A stretch of DNA of 64,000 nt from Falsihalocynthiibacter halioticoli (GTDB lineage Bacteria > Pseudomonadota > Alphaproteobacteria > Rhodobacterales > Rhodobacteraceae). The notes under the pieces were generated by a model. That model was not told the DNA's origin. It ran no database searches and saw nothing but the letters and a program-made list of their open reading frames with translations. The translations under genes were made by a program, and so were the position numbers. The DNA is taken from NCBI RefSeq assembly GCF_025802015.1, contig NZ_JAOYFC010000001.1:248001-312000 (forward strand). Reading direction: 5' to 3'. This document shows positions 33,280-42,014 of this stretch, piece by piece (position 1 is the stretch's first letter; each line of letters begins with the position of its first letter).

Positions 33280-33723
33280 ATGGATATTCGCGTACAGGGA
33301 TCGCCCTTTGATGCAGGCGCTGAATTGAACGCCTTCACCAACAAGGCGCAGGGCGCGGGCGCTATCGTCAGCTTTTCTGGTATCGTTCGCGATACAGCGG
33401 CTGGCGATCTTGAGAAAATGGTGATCGAGCATTATCCGGGCATGACAGAACGCGCGATAACCACGATTGCAGAAGAAGCACAGGGGCGTTGGAATCTAGC
33501 CGATGTTCTCGTGATCCACCGTTTCGGAGAGTTGTCTGCAAACGATCCGATTATGATGGTTGCCACGGCATCACGACACCGGAAAGCAGCGTTTGAAGCG
33601 GCGGAATTCCTGATGGACTTCTTGAAGTCACGCGCACCTTTTTGGAAAAAAGAGATCACCGGAAAAGATGCAGTTTGGGTCGAGTCAAAAGACCACGACG
33701 AAGACGCGCTCAAACGTTGGTGA
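33280..33723 (+). CDS. moaE: Molybdopterin synthase catalytic subunit MoaE
   Basis: The 147-residue subunit converts cyclic pyranopterin monophosphate to molybdopterin with MoaD. AIVSFSGIVRD, EHYPGMTE and the active-site stretch SRAPFWKKEITGKDAVWVE (two conserved Lys residues) are diagnostic. Its start directly follows the moaD stop. It is convergent with the coiled-coil gene at 33730, 6 bases away. Confidence 0.96.
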   Translation: MDIRVQGSPFDAGAELNAFTNKAQGAGAIVSFSGIVRDTAAGDLEKMVIEHYPGMTERAITTIAEEAQGRWNLADVLVIHRFGELSANDPIMMVATASRHRKAAFEAAEFLMDFLKSRAPFWKKEITGKDAVWVESKDHDEDALKRW

Positions 33724-33729
33724 ATACGC

Positions 33730-34059
33730 CTAGCTTGGCTGGTTGGCCTTTTCAATGTGCGCGCGCAACTCGTCTGCCTCACGGCGCGCATCGCGTAGGC
33801 CTTCCATCGCAGCATTGAGTTCCGCCTCTGTCTGGGCGATGTGATTGGCCAATTCGCTCTCGCGCTGCTCTACATATGTGATCGCCTGATCGCGCAACTC
33901 TTCGGCGTCGTGCAGGGCTTGGGCCATTTTGTCGAGTTCGCCGATATCGGCCTGCGTGACGCGGCTCATGCGGTGAACCAGCCAGTTGGCAAACCATCCG
34001 AGGCAAAAGGCCACAAAGAGGATGATGGCGGTTGCGGCGATAAATTCGTTGTTATTCAT
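33730..34059 (-). CDS. Membrane-anchored coiled-coil protein coupled to OmpA-like gene
   Basis: The 109-residue protein has one N-terminal transmembrane helix (EFIAATAIILFVAFCLGWFANWL, about 5-27) followed by a continuous charged coiled coil (about 35-105). I do not recognise a family name. ATG 34059 overlaps the stop region of the preceding OmpA-like gene by 8 bases and has GAGGAA upstream, so it is translationally coupled to it; a longer frame to 34122 lies inside that gene. It may form an envelope complex with the OmpA-like protein. Confidence 0.7.
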   Translation of the reverse strand: MNNNEFIAATAIILFVAFCLGWFANWLVHRMSRVTQADIGELDKMAQALHDAEELRDQAITYVEQRESELANHIAQTEAELNAAMEGLRDARREADELRAHIEKANQPS

Positions 34060-35986
34060 CTGCGGTTTCTTCCTCGTTGGCTTCTTCCTGTTGGGCCTCT
34101 TCAGTGCCTTCGCCTTCGGCATCTTGAGCGGCTTCTTCTGCCGTCTCTTGGTTTTCGCCGTCTACATCGTCTGCGCTCAGGAGTGTAAACTCAATACGGC
34201 GGTTTTCTTCGCGGCCTTCCGGTGTGTCGTTTGTGGCAATCGGGTCAGTCTCGCCATACCCCTTCGCGGTCAAGTTCGCGGTAAGAACGCGTCGGGACAT
34301 CAGCGCCATAAGAACGGCCTCCGCGCGCGCTTGTGAGAGCGAGAGGTTCATGGATTCGCGGCCTTGGCTGTCGGTATGGCCAGCGATTTCAATTGGCACA
34401 TCCTGACAGTCGCGCATGATTTCAGCGATCTGATCAAGCGTCTGAGACGCACCGGGGGCCATTGAGTCTGCGCCTGGATCAAATGTGAGCTTGTTGGCGC
34501 TCAGGATGGCATTGATCCGGTCAACGCATTCTTGCGGGCTTGGTAGCGCGGCAGTCGGGTCCAGCGTCTCGATATAGGCCACATCAATGGAAACATCTGT
34601 TCCAGCGGGGATTTGCTCCGCGAGAATTGCGGCGAGCCGAGCGCGAGTGTCTTGATTTCCTGTGACGCCCTTAATGGCGATCTGATCAGGTTGCACATCA
34701 ACAGAGCCATAATTCAATTCAGCAAGTGCGGCGAGGCCCGCAAAGACGCGCATCGGCCAGCCTTCCGGCATCTCCGGATCAAGCGACAATGGCGCATAAA
34801 CGAAGTCTCTGCCAAAGCGCGCTATTGCGTAGCTTTCGACAGCGCTGCGGATGCGTTCGTTTGTAACATGGCCACGCAGTTGAACTTGCCCTTCGGGGCT
34901 GAGCGTCGCGACAAAATCTCGCCGTTCGTCGCCTTCCTCCCCAGATGGCTCCTCTGCAACGAGAAGCTGTGAGGACAGAGAGAAGAGTTCTGGAAGGTCA
35001 GCTTCAAGCTCCGCGATTGTGCGCTCGTATAGCTTGGGATCGGTTCCGGCTTGCGCAGTAACGACAATATCAGCGTCTGCGATGCTCAGTGTACCGCCGC
35101 CGAGCGTGGCGAGCGCGTCAATGCTGGCTTCGACTGCGCGAGCCCAAGTTGTTGACGGCACACCAAGGCCAATCGTGCAGGTTCCGGCTTGGGCAAGGCC
35201 TGCGCGTTGTGCGGCGGCAATGATCCGCGCTTGCGCTTCTGGCGAGTCTGCGGCGCAGGCGTCAAAGCGCCCGACACCATTTTCAAGCGTGAAGCGCAGG
35301 GCAAAAGGCGTAAGAACAGGGCGTGGCGCGGAGATGTCGAGCGTCAGTTCAACTCCCTTTGGCACGCGGTCTCGGAACCGCCGTTCAAGAGATGCGCGCG
35401 CTTCCTGACTTTCGGTAATCGCAGTGATCGAAACACCATTCGCAGAGACCGAAATTTTTGAGCGCTCAAGCTGTTTCAAGGCTTCATAAGCAAAGAGCAG
35501 TGCCTGATCCCAACCTTCGGGAGTGTCGTATTGGGCTGATTGCAACAAATCGACTACTGGGCTGCCGTTCGTAGCGCGGCGCAGGCTTGATATTAGCTGA
35601 TTGCGATCTGTTTCGGCTGGAATAAGCCCGACAAGAGAGATGCCATCAGCGTTCTGTAGAATCTCGATCAGGAACTCTGGCGCCTCAAGGCTGATGCCTT
35701 CGTCAACTGTTACGAAATCTGTAATTCGCGAAGAATCGACAACTTTTCCCGCCACAGAAATAGCGCGGAAACGTGTCGCTTCGGTTGGCGCGGTTCCGGA
35801 AAGACTGACCTGAAGACCGTCAGCTTCCACATGAATCCAGTCGATCTGTTCTTCGGCCAATGCCGCTTCTACAAGCGCAACGGACCGATCTTCGATTGTA
35901 TTCACAGCGACCACCGCAGCCGCGACCGAAAGCACTGCAGCAATTAGGAACGCTGCAAAGGCAACCATTGTTTGTAAGGAACGCAT
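34052..35986 (-). CDS. OmpA-family envelope protein with BON-like repeats
   Basis: The 644-residue protein has an N-terminal transmembrane or signal segment (about 8-28), a long periplasmic region with repeated BON-like units (for example about 35-100 and 340-400) and a C-terminal OmpA peptidoglycan-binding domain (about 510-610) with IEIAGHTDSQGRESMNLSLS and the closing NRRIEFTLL. The last 35 residues are extremely acidic (Glu-rich). It probably links the envelope to peptidoglycan; no beta barrel is visible. A coiled-coil membrane gene is coupled to its 3' end. Confidence 0.85.
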   Translation of the reverse strand: MRSLQTMVAFAAFLIAAVLSVAAAVVAVNTIEDRSVALVEAALAEEQIDWIHVEADGLQVSLSGTAPTEATRFRAISVAGKVVDSSRITDFVTVDEGISLEAPEFLIEILQNADGISLVGLIPAETDRNQLISSLRRATNGSPVVDLLQSAQYDTPEGWDQALLFAYEALKQLERSKISVSANGVSITAITESQEARASLERRFRDRVPKGVELTLDISAPRPVLTPFALRFTLENGVGRFDACAADSPEAQARIIAAAQRAGLAQAGTCTIGLGVPSTTWARAVEASIDALATLGGGTLSIADADIVVTAQAGTDPKLYERTIAELEADLPELFSLSSQLLVAEEPSGEEGDERRDFVATLSPEGQVQLRGHVTNERIRSAVESYAIARFGRDFVYAPLSLDPEMPEGWPMRVFAGLAALAELNYGSVDVQPDQIAIKGVTGNQDTRARLAAILAEQIPAGTDVSIDVAYIETLDPTAALPSPQECVDRINAILSANKLTFDPGADSMAPGASQTLDQIAEIMRDCQDVPIEIAGHTDSQGRESMNLSLSQARAEAVLMALMSRRVLTANLTAKGYGETDPIATNDTPEGREENRRIEFTLLSADDVDGENQETAEEAAQDAEGEGTEEAQQEEANEEETADE

Positions 35987-36045
35987 ATCAGCCGGTGTTT
36001 GTTTCTGAGTTGCCCTTGTTTAGGCGCTTCGGCAACGGGGTTCAA

Positions 36046-37026
36046 TCACAGGAAAAGCGCAGCGGCGAAAAACAGCACAGGCAACAGCCCCGCGTCACGG
36101 TTGGAACGAAACACGCGCAGGCAGGAATCCGGTTCGTCGGCGTCAAACTGCTTCATCTGCCATGTCATGTGCCATCCAAATGCCCAAGGCCCGCCAAGCG
36201 CTATCACGAGTGAAAGGATGTTATTATGTCCTGCCATTGTGAGCACAATCGCAAACCCCATGAGCGCAACAGTCAACATGAGGAAATAACGAAGAGCCGG
36301 GAGCGTGTTATCTCCGAAGAGCCGTGCGGTGGATTTTACCCCAATAAGCGCGTCGTCTTCTTTGTCTTGGTGGGCATAGATCGTGTCGTAAAACAGTGTC
36401 CAAGTGATCCCTGCCAGAAAGAGCGTGATCGCTGCACCATCAAGATGTCCACGATGGGCGGCATACCCCAAGAGGATACCCCAATTGAAAGCGACGCCAA
36501 GGAACACCTGCGGCCACCATGTGAAGCGTTTGGCGAATGGATAAATCGCCACCGGCCCAAGTGCGATGATGCCGAGGATGATGGCGGGCAGTGGGAAAGT
36601 CAGGAGAATCGCAAAAGCCACCAGCGCCTGAACCACCATCCAGACAAGCGCCGCTTTAACAGAGACTTGACCAGATGGAATAGGGCGTGAGCGGGTGCGT
36701 TCGACCGAGCCATCTATGTTTCGGTCGGTGATGTCATTCCATGTACAGCCAGCGCCACGCATCAAAAACGCCCCGATGCCACAGCCCAAAACGATCCATA
36801 GATCGAGAAGGCGAGGTTCACCTGTTCCAAGCATCGCCAGCAAAACGCCCCAGACACAGGGTATATACAGAAGCCATGTACCAATCGGGCGGTCCACCCG
36901 CGAAAGCCGCAGATAGGGTCGCGTTGCCACAGGTGCAAACCGGTCCACCCAGTTCCCTGCGACGGCATCTTTGACGGTGCCGGAATTTGCGGGATTGGGC
37001 TCTGGAAGTTCGTCTGGCGCGGGCAT
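36046..37026 (-). CDS. ubiA: 4-hydroxybenzoate polyprenyltransferase UbiA
   Basis: The inner-membrane enzyme attaches the polyprenyl chain to 4-hydroxybenzoate in ubiquinone synthesis. The two Asp-rich motifs are NDITDRNIDGSVERTRSRP (about 117-135) and DTIYAHQDKEDDALIGVKST (about 238-257), with about eight hydrophobic helices. The frame opens at 37047, but ATG 37026 avoids overlap with the divergent rsmE gene and is preferred; it leaves a 35-residue Pro-rich leader. It is divergent from rsmE across 11 bases. Confidence 0.94.
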   Translation of the reverse strand: MPAPDELPEPNPANSGTVKDAVAGNWVDRFAPVATRPYLRLSRVDRPIGTWLLYIPCVWGVLLAMLGTGEPRLLDLWIVLGCGIGAFLMRGAGCTWNDITDRNIDGSVERTRSRPIPSGQVSVKAALVWMVVQALVAFAILLTFPLPAIILGIIALGPVAIYPFAKRFTWWPQVFLGVAFNWGILLGYAAHRGHLDGAAITLFLAGITWTLFYDTIYAHQDKEDDALIGVKSTARLFGDNTLPALRYFLMLTVALMGFAIVLTMAGHNNILSLVIALGGPWAFGWHMTWQMKQFDADEPDSCLRVFRSNRDAGLLPVLFFAAALFL

Positions 37027-37037
37027 AAGGTCTGTCC

Positions 37038-37763
37038 ATGAAAGCAAAGATCAGACTGTATGTAGACCATGCGCTCGCTGCTGGGCAATCCATTCCTCTG
37101 ACCAAGGAGCAGGCGCATTACCTTTTCGGCGTCATGCGACTTGCCGAAGGCGCGTTTGTCGCGCTGTTTAACGGGCGGGACGGTGAGTATATCGCGCGGG
37201 TTGCCGAAGCAGGAAAACGACGCGGCATTCTGGTTTGCGAGGCGCAAAGCAAACCGTTGCAAATGCCGCCGGATGTTTGGTTGTGCTTTGCGCCGATCAA
37301 AAAAGCGCGCACCGATTTTATTGTCGAGAAAGCCGCCGAAATGGGTGCTGCGCGGATTTGCCCTATGCAGACAGAATTTACCAATTCCGAACGCATCCGG
37401 CGCGACCGGCTACAGGCCCATGCCGTTGAAGCTGCCGAGCAATGCGGTGGCACTTATGTGCCCGAAGTGGCGGAGATTGAGCGGTTCGGGCGGATGCTGG
37501 ATAATTGGCCTGATGATCGGCACATCCTCTTTTGCGATGAGGCGTTGGTTGGCGATAAGCTGGATTTTGAGAGCGCGGCCAAGGGCGGTAAATGGGCGAT
37601 ATTTATCGGCCCCGAAGGCGGTTTCTCTGATGCGGAGAGAACGAGATTGGGCGCACATCCTTTGGCTCGCTCAATCAGCCTTGGTCCGCGCATCCTAAGG
37701 GCGGACACCGCAGCGGTTGCGGCGCTCACACTTTGGCAAAAGCAATGTGGGGATTGGCAATGA
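37038..37763 (+). CDS. rsmE: 16S rRNA m3U1498 methyltransferase RsmE
   Basis: The 241-residue SPOUT methyltransferase modifies U1498 of 16S rRNA. An N-terminal PUA-like part (about 1-70; HYLFGVMRLAEGAFVALFNG) precedes the knot domain with VEKAAEMGAARICPMQTEFT, FIGPEGGFSDAERTRLG (about 187-203) and LGPRILRADTAAVAAL near the end, all family hallmarks. Its stop codon overlaps the start of the following membrane protein gene (ATGA). Confidence 0.94.
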   Translation: MKAKIRLYVDHALAAGQSIPLTKEQAHYLFGVMRLAEGAFVALFNGRDGEYIARVAEAGKRRGILVCEAQSKPLQMPPDVWLCFAPIKKARTDFIVEKAAEMGAARICPMQTEFTNSERIRRDRLQAHAVEAAEQCGGTYVPEVAEIERFGRMLDNWPDDRHILFCDEALVGDKLDFESAAKGGKWAIFIGPEGGFSDAERTRLGAHPLARSISLGPRILRADTAAVAALTLWQKQCGDWQ

Positions 37764-38323
37764 GTTTTGTGCGCCCAGAAGTGAAACTGGTGCTGGCCCG
37801 CTATTCCGAAGTGATTTGGGCGGGGGCGGCGCTTGTTATTGCTCTTTGGCTTGTCTGGCTGGGTGGTATTCTCTTTGTGATGTTGTCATTGCCGTTTTTT
37901 GCCGCCGCGCTGGCCTTTGGGCTTTATGGCGTCCGCCGCGCACGGTTTCATAGCCGGCAATCTGCAGCGCCAAAATCCGAAGGCGTTGTCGATCTGATCG
38001 AACAGGAGCTGACGTTTTTTGACAGCGGGTATGGCGCAAAAATTGCCCTAAGTGATGTGACCCGAATTGAAATTCGCACCTGTGAGCCAGAAGACGGCGA
38101 AGAAGATATGTTCTGGATCATCTCGCAGAAACGCGCGCCGCGCGTGGAGATCCCAGCAAGCGCCGTTGGCGGAGACGAGGTTTTCGACGCGCTGGTTGCG
38201 TTTCCCGGAGCTGACTACGAAAACGTGATCACCGCCTCACAGCACAAAGGTGCAAAGCGTTTCCTTGTTTGGGAAGATGACGCCGCCCGCATCGCGCGGG
38301 AAAAGGTGGTTAAGTTGCATTGA
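37760..38323 (+). CDS. Hypothetical two-helix membrane protein
   Basis: The 187-residue protein has two close hydrophobic helices (about 18-55, VIWAGAALVIALWLVWLGGI then FVMLSLPFFAAALAFGLYG) and a cytosolic beta-rich domain (about 65-187) with LIEQELTFFDSGYGAKIALS and EDMFWIISQKRAPRVEIPA. It resembles small PH-like or DUF-type proteins of roseobacters, but I cannot name it. ATG 37760 overlaps the rsmE stop, so it is coupled to rsmE. About 60 bases separate it from gshA. Confidence 0.75.
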   Translation: MSFVRPEVKLVLARYSEVIWAGAALVIALWLVWLGGILFVMLSLPFFAAALAFGLYGVRRARFHSRQSAAPKSEGVVDLIEQELTFFDSGYGAKIALSDVTRIEIRTCEPEDGEEDMFWIISQKRAPRVEIPASAVGGDEVFDALVAFPGADYENVITASQHKGAKRFLVWEDDAARIAREKVVKLH

Positions 38324-38383
38324 CAATAGCCGCGATAGAAATCACCTATTGAAGCCATTGATCTTTTACAAACGGATGCTCTC

Positions 38384-39754
38384 ATGTCCATTCCACAGTC
38401 CGGCGGCGGCCCGATCGAAAATCACGCACAGCTTGCCGAATTGCTGGAGGCGGGCTGTAAACCAAAAGAGGATTGGCGCATCGGAACCGAGCACGAGAAG
38501 TTCGGTTTCTGTGAGGAAACGCAAAAACCACTTCCGTTTGAGGGCGAGCGTTCGATCTCTGCGGTTCTGACAGGGCTGCGCGACCAGTTTAATTGGGCGC
38601 CGATTGAAGAGTCGGGCAAACTCATTGGTTTGGAGAAAGACGGCGCGAACGTCAGTCTCGAGCCTGGCGGGCAGTTAGAGCTTTCCGGCGCGCCGCTACA
38701 AACAATTCACGAAACTTGCGACGAGGTGAACACCCACCTGCGTGAGGTTAAGGCGATTGCCGATAAAGTTGGCGTGAAATTCATCGGACTTGGGGCGGCT
38801 CCCGTGTGGAAACACGAGGATATGCCCGTGATGCCCAAAGGGCGCTATAAGCTGATGACGGATTACATGGATCGCGTGGGTACCATGGGCAAGTCCATGA
38901 TGTACCGGACCTGCACCGTGCAAGTGAATCTCGATTTCGCGAGTGAAGTGGACATGACGCAAAAGCTGCGTGTTGCCTTGGCGTTGCAGCCTGTTGCGAC
39001 GGCGCTTTTTGCAAACTCGCCGTTTTTCGAGAATAAGGTCAACGGCCATAAGTCTTGGCGTAGCCGAATTTGGCGCGACCTTGATCCGGCGCGGACAGGG
39101 ACATTGCCGTTTGTGTTTGACGAAGGGTTCGGCTTTGAAGCGTGGGTGCAATATGCGCTCGATGTGCCGATGTATTTTGTTTACCGCGACGGAAAATACA
39201 TCAACGCCTTGGGACAGAGCTTCCGCGACTTCCTGAAGGGCGAGCTTCCGGCGCTCCCCGGCGAGAAGCCGAACTTGAGCGATTGGGCCGATCACCTCAC
39301 AACCATTTTCCCAGAGGCACGGATCAAGCAGTTCCTTGAAATGCGTGGCGCGGATGGTGGGCCGTGGCGGCGACTTTGTGCGCTTCCGGCGTTTTGGGTT
39401 GGTATGTGTTACGAGCAATCTTCGCTGGATGCAGCATGGGATTTGGCCAAAGGCTGGGATGCGGAAACACGCGAAGGTTTGCGGGTGGCAGCTTCGGTGG
39501 ACGGTCTGCAAGGCAGTTTCAACGGTGTTCATCTGAGCGATGTGGCGCGCGAATGTGTGAATATTGCCGATGCGGGCCTAAAGCAGCGTGCGCGCAAAGG
39601 GGCGGGCGGCATGATCCCAGATGAGACACACTTCCTTAATGCGCTCAAAGACAGCATCGAAACTGGCCGTGTACCCGCTGATGAGTTGCTCGCGAAATAC
39701 AATGGCGAGTGGGATCACGATCTTAGCTATATCTACGACGAGTACTGTTACTAA
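38384..39754 (+). CDS. gshA: Glutamate-cysteine ligase, plant/proteobacterial type
   Basis: The 456-residue enzyme makes gamma-glutamylcysteine, the first step to glutathione. WRIGTEHEKFGF (about 29-40), VSLEPGGQLELSGAP, MMYRTCTVQVNLDF and AFWVGMCYEQSSLD are characteristic of the plant-type class found in alphaproteobacteria, which differs from E. coli GshA. Length is normal. It is transcribed with its own promoter region of about 60 bases. Confidence 0.95.
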   Translation: MSIPQSGGGPIENHAQLAELLEAGCKPKEDWRIGTEHEKFGFCEETQKPLPFEGERSISAVLTGLRDQFNWAPIEESGKLIGLEKDGANVSLEPGGQLELSGAPLQTIHETCDEVNTHLREVKAIADKVGVKFIGLGAAPVWKHEDMPVMPKGRYKLMTDYMDRVGTMGKSMMYRTCTVQVNLDFASEVDMTQKLRVALALQPVATALFANSPFFENKVNGHKSWRSRIWRDLDPARTGTLPFVFDEGFGFEAWVQYALDVPMYFVYRDGKYINALGQSFRDFLKGELPALPGEKPNLSDWADHLTTIFPEARIKQFLEMRGADGGPWRRLCALPAFWVGMCYEQSSLDAAWDLAKGWDAETREGLRVAASVDGLQGSFNGVHLSDVARECVNIADAGLKQRARKGAGGMIPDETHFLNALKDSIETGRVPADELLAKYNGEWDHDLSYIYDEYCY

Positions 39755-39830
39755 GCCGTAGTTTTCCCTTGCTTGAACGAGAGTTCCCGATTCAGTGTTG
39801 ATGTCTAACCTATTAGGAAAGGACATTAAT

Positions 39831-40088
39831 ATGCGTGAATTCTTTATTAACTCGTTCGAGAAGCTTGTCGGCATCATCATTGTTTTGATGGTTATTGGCG
39901 TCGTTATCGGCGCGATTGGAACCATGTTTAGCGGTCAATCGGGCGCTTTTTTCGCTGGACTTGGTGTGCTGTTTTTTGGGGGCATTTATGTGGTTATGAT
40001 GGGCGGCATTCTTTATCTGTCGCTGGGTATTTACCACAACACCATGCGTACCGCAGATGCGATTGAGCGTTTGGAAACCAAAGGTTAA
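39831..40088 (+). CDS. Small two-helix membrane protein
   Basis: The 85-residue product begins MREFFINSFEKLV, then has two or three hydrophobic helices (about 12-32, 38-60 and 50-68, Gly- and Met-rich) and ends with a charged segment (TADAIERLETKG). I do not recognise a family. ATG 39831 has a strong GGAAAGGA site; the frame opens 12 codons earlier without one. A shared hairpin separates it from convergent plsY. Confidence 0.65.
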   Translation: MREFFINSFEKLVGIIIVLMVIGVVIGAIGTMFSGQSGAFFAGLGVLFFGGIYVVMMGGILYLSLGIYHNTMRTADAIERLETKG

Positions 40089-40096
40089 AGGCTTTT

Positions 40097-40125
40097 GCTC
40101 TGTGCGGAGCGAAACTGCGCAGAGC
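40097..40125. terminator. Hairpin between convergent genes (39831 gene and plsY)
   Basis: A 9-bp stem (GCTCTGTGC / GCGCAGAGC, one wobble) lies between the two stop codons. On the minus strand the arm is followed by AAAAGCC, on the plus strand by CTATTTCTT. It probably terminates both transcripts, although the T-tract is weak. Confidence 0.55.
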
Positions 40126-40734
40126 CTATTTCTTCCCGATTTTTGGTTCTGTACCTGCGCGCAGGCGGTGAATGTTTTCCCAATGCCGCCAATAAATCAG
40201 GATCGCAAAAATCATCCCGAGGAAGAAGAGTTCTCCCTTTTGCAAGACAACCATCCACAGTGGCGAAAGCCCAGCTGCCATAAGTGCTGCGAGCGAAGAG
40301 TAACGAAGCGCGAATGCAAAGAAGAGCCATGTTGCGCAAGCGGCCAATCCGATTTGCCAGCTTAGTGCGAGCATAATTCCAAGGAACGTCGCAACGCCCT
40401 TGCCGCCTTTGAACCCAAGCCAAACAGGGAAACAATGCCCCAAAAACGCTGCCAGCGCGGCAATTTGCGCAGCACTTTCGCCCCAAAGCTCGCGGGCGAT
40501 CAGAACCGCAATTGCCCCTTTGGCGGCATCAAAGAGTAGCGTCAGCGCCGCGGCTTTTTTGTTGCCCGTGCGCAAGACATTGGTTGCGCCGATGTTGCCT
40601 GAGCCGATCTCGCGCAGGTTTCCAAGGCCCATGACGCGGGCCAACAATACGCCCGAGGGGATACTCCCGAGGAGGTAGCCCACAATCGCGGCGAGCATGA
40701 AAACTTCTGTCGGCACTTCAAACAATGACATCAA
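40126..40734 (-). CDS. plsY: Glycerol-3-phosphate acyltransferase PlsY
   Basis: The 202-residue membrane enzyme transfers acyl from acyl-phosphate to glycerol-3-phosphate. Five hydrophobic segments and the motifs LLGSIPSGVLLARV, GSGNIGATNVLRTG (about 41-54) and GHCFPVWLGFKGGKGVATFLG (about 95-115) are characteristic. Its start overlaps the pyrX-like gene by 4 bases, so it shares the pyrB transcript. Confidence 0.95.
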   Translation of the reverse strand: MMSLFEVPTEVFMLAAIVGYLLGSIPSGVLLARVMGLGNLREIGSGNIGATNVLRTGNKKAAALTLLFDAAKGAIAVLIARELWGESAAQIAALAAFLGHCFPVWLGFKGGKGVATFLGIMLALSWQIGLAACATWLFFAFALRYSSLAALMAAGLSPLWMVVLQKGELFFLGMIFAILIYWRHWENIHRLRAGTEPKIGKK

Positions 40735-42014
40735 TCAGCTCCGTAAACCTGTTTTCCTGCAACGAATGTTGCACGGACTTTGCCCTGCATTCGCTGTCCG
40801 TCAAAGGGGGTATTTTTGGATTTTGACTTGAGCGAAAAGCGATCAAGCACGAATGGCGCATTCAGATCAAACAAAACGAGGTCTGCTGGGGCATTTTCTG
40901 CCAAGCGTCCGGAGGCAAGTCCGAGGCGATTGGCTGGGTTGAGCGAGAGCGCGGCCCAAAGGGTCGGCAGGTCGATCAACTCAGCATGAACAAGGCGAAG
41001 CGCGGCAGGCAGCAATGTTTCAAGCGCTACTGCACCGGATGCTGCCTCTTGGAAAGGGAGGCGCTTGCTTTCTTCGTCTTGCGGGGTGTGCATGGACGAG
41101 ATGATGTCAATCAGACCAGAGGCCACGGCATCAACCATCGCGAGGCGGTCGTCTTCGCTGCGAAGGGGCGGTTTTACCTTAAAGAAGGTGCGGTAATCGC
41201 CTACGTCAAATTCGTTGAGCGTGAGGTGATGGATCGAAACACCAGCAGTTACATCAAGACCACTCTCCTTAGCGCGACGAAGTGCCGGCAGGGCGGCGGC
41301 GGTGGAGAGTGTATCGGCGTGGTAACGCGCGCCGGTAAGCTCAACCAGCGCGAGATCGCGCTCAAGTCCCATGCGCTCCGCCATCGGCGAAACCGCCGGC
41401 AATCCGCGCAGCGAGGCGAATTTGCCCGACGTGACCGCTGCGCCTTTTGATAGGATCGGATCCTGCGGATGAGCGATAACGAGCGCGCCAAGGCTTCTGG
41501 CATAGGTCAGCGCGCGGGAAAACACTTTGTTGTCGGTGATGACATTGTCGCAATCGGAAAATGCAATCGCACCTGCATCTCGCATAAAGCCGATCTCGAC
41601 CATCTCTGCGCCATTGCGCCCCTTTGTTAGTGCCGCCATCGGCAACACGTTTACAGGAGCCGCCTCATTCGCGCGGCGCGCGACGAATTCGAGTGTTTCG
41701 GGACTGTCGAGCGCGGGGATTGTATCAGGCCGCGTTGCCATTGTCGTAACGCCGCCAGCGGCGGCTGCGGCGCCTGCGGTGCGGAAGCTTTCTTTATGGC
41801 GTTCACCCGGCTCCCCGATTTTCACGCCAATATCAACAATGCCCGGCGCAAGATGTTTGCCATCGCAGTCGATTGCTTCGATGCCCTCGGGAGGCTTCAC
41901 GTCGCCAGAGTGGATCTCCGCAATCTTGCCGTTGCGGATCGTAAGTGCGCCGAGCGTTTCTGTCTTGGCATCAGGATCAATCAGGCGGGCGTTATGAAGG
42001 AAGAGATCGCTCAT
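40731..42014 (-). CDS. pyrX: Dihydroorotase homologue lacking catalytic residues
   Basis: The 427-residue protein has the class I dihydroorotase fold but not its active site. The metal-binding D-x-H-x-H of active enzymes reads DIGVKIGEPGERHKES (about 59-74), with Gly and Lys in place of both His. HCED reads HPQD, and the catalytic Asp of the DHAPH segment is replaced (SSMHTPQ). Some distant features remain, such as SIHHLTLNE. In Pseudomonas and relatives such a non-catalytic homologue (PyrC' / PyrX) assembles with aspartate carbamoyltransferase and is needed for its activity; the same is inferred here since it overlaps pyrB by 4 bases. A real dihydroorotase must be elsewhere. Annotators often call this pyrC. 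Confidence 0.8.
   Translation of the reverse strand: MSDLFLHNARLIDPDAKTETLGALTIRNGKIAEIHSGDVKPPEGIEAIDCDGKHLAPGIVDIGVKIGEPGERHKESFRTAGAAAAAGGVTTMATRPDTIPALDSPETLEFVARRANEAAPVNVLPMAALTKGRNGAEMVEIGFMRDAGAIAFSDCDNVITDNKVFSRALTYARSLGALVIAHPQDPILSKGAAVTSGKFASLRGLPAVSPMAERMGLERDLALVELTGARYHADTLSTAAALPALRRAKESGLDVTAGVSIHHLTLNEFDVGDYRTFFKVKPPLRSEDDRLAMVDAVASGLIDIISSMHTPQDEESKRLPFQEAASGAVALETLLPAALRLVHAELIDLPTLWAALSLNPANRLGLASGRLAENAPADLVLFDLNAPFVLDRFSLKSKSKNTPFDGQRMQGKVRATFVAGKQVYGAD

Noticed and set aside
32365..33723. Moco riboswitch before moaD/moaE
   Set aside because: moaD starts inside the pgsA stop codon and there is no leader; no such RNA could be seen upstream of the other molybdenum genes either.
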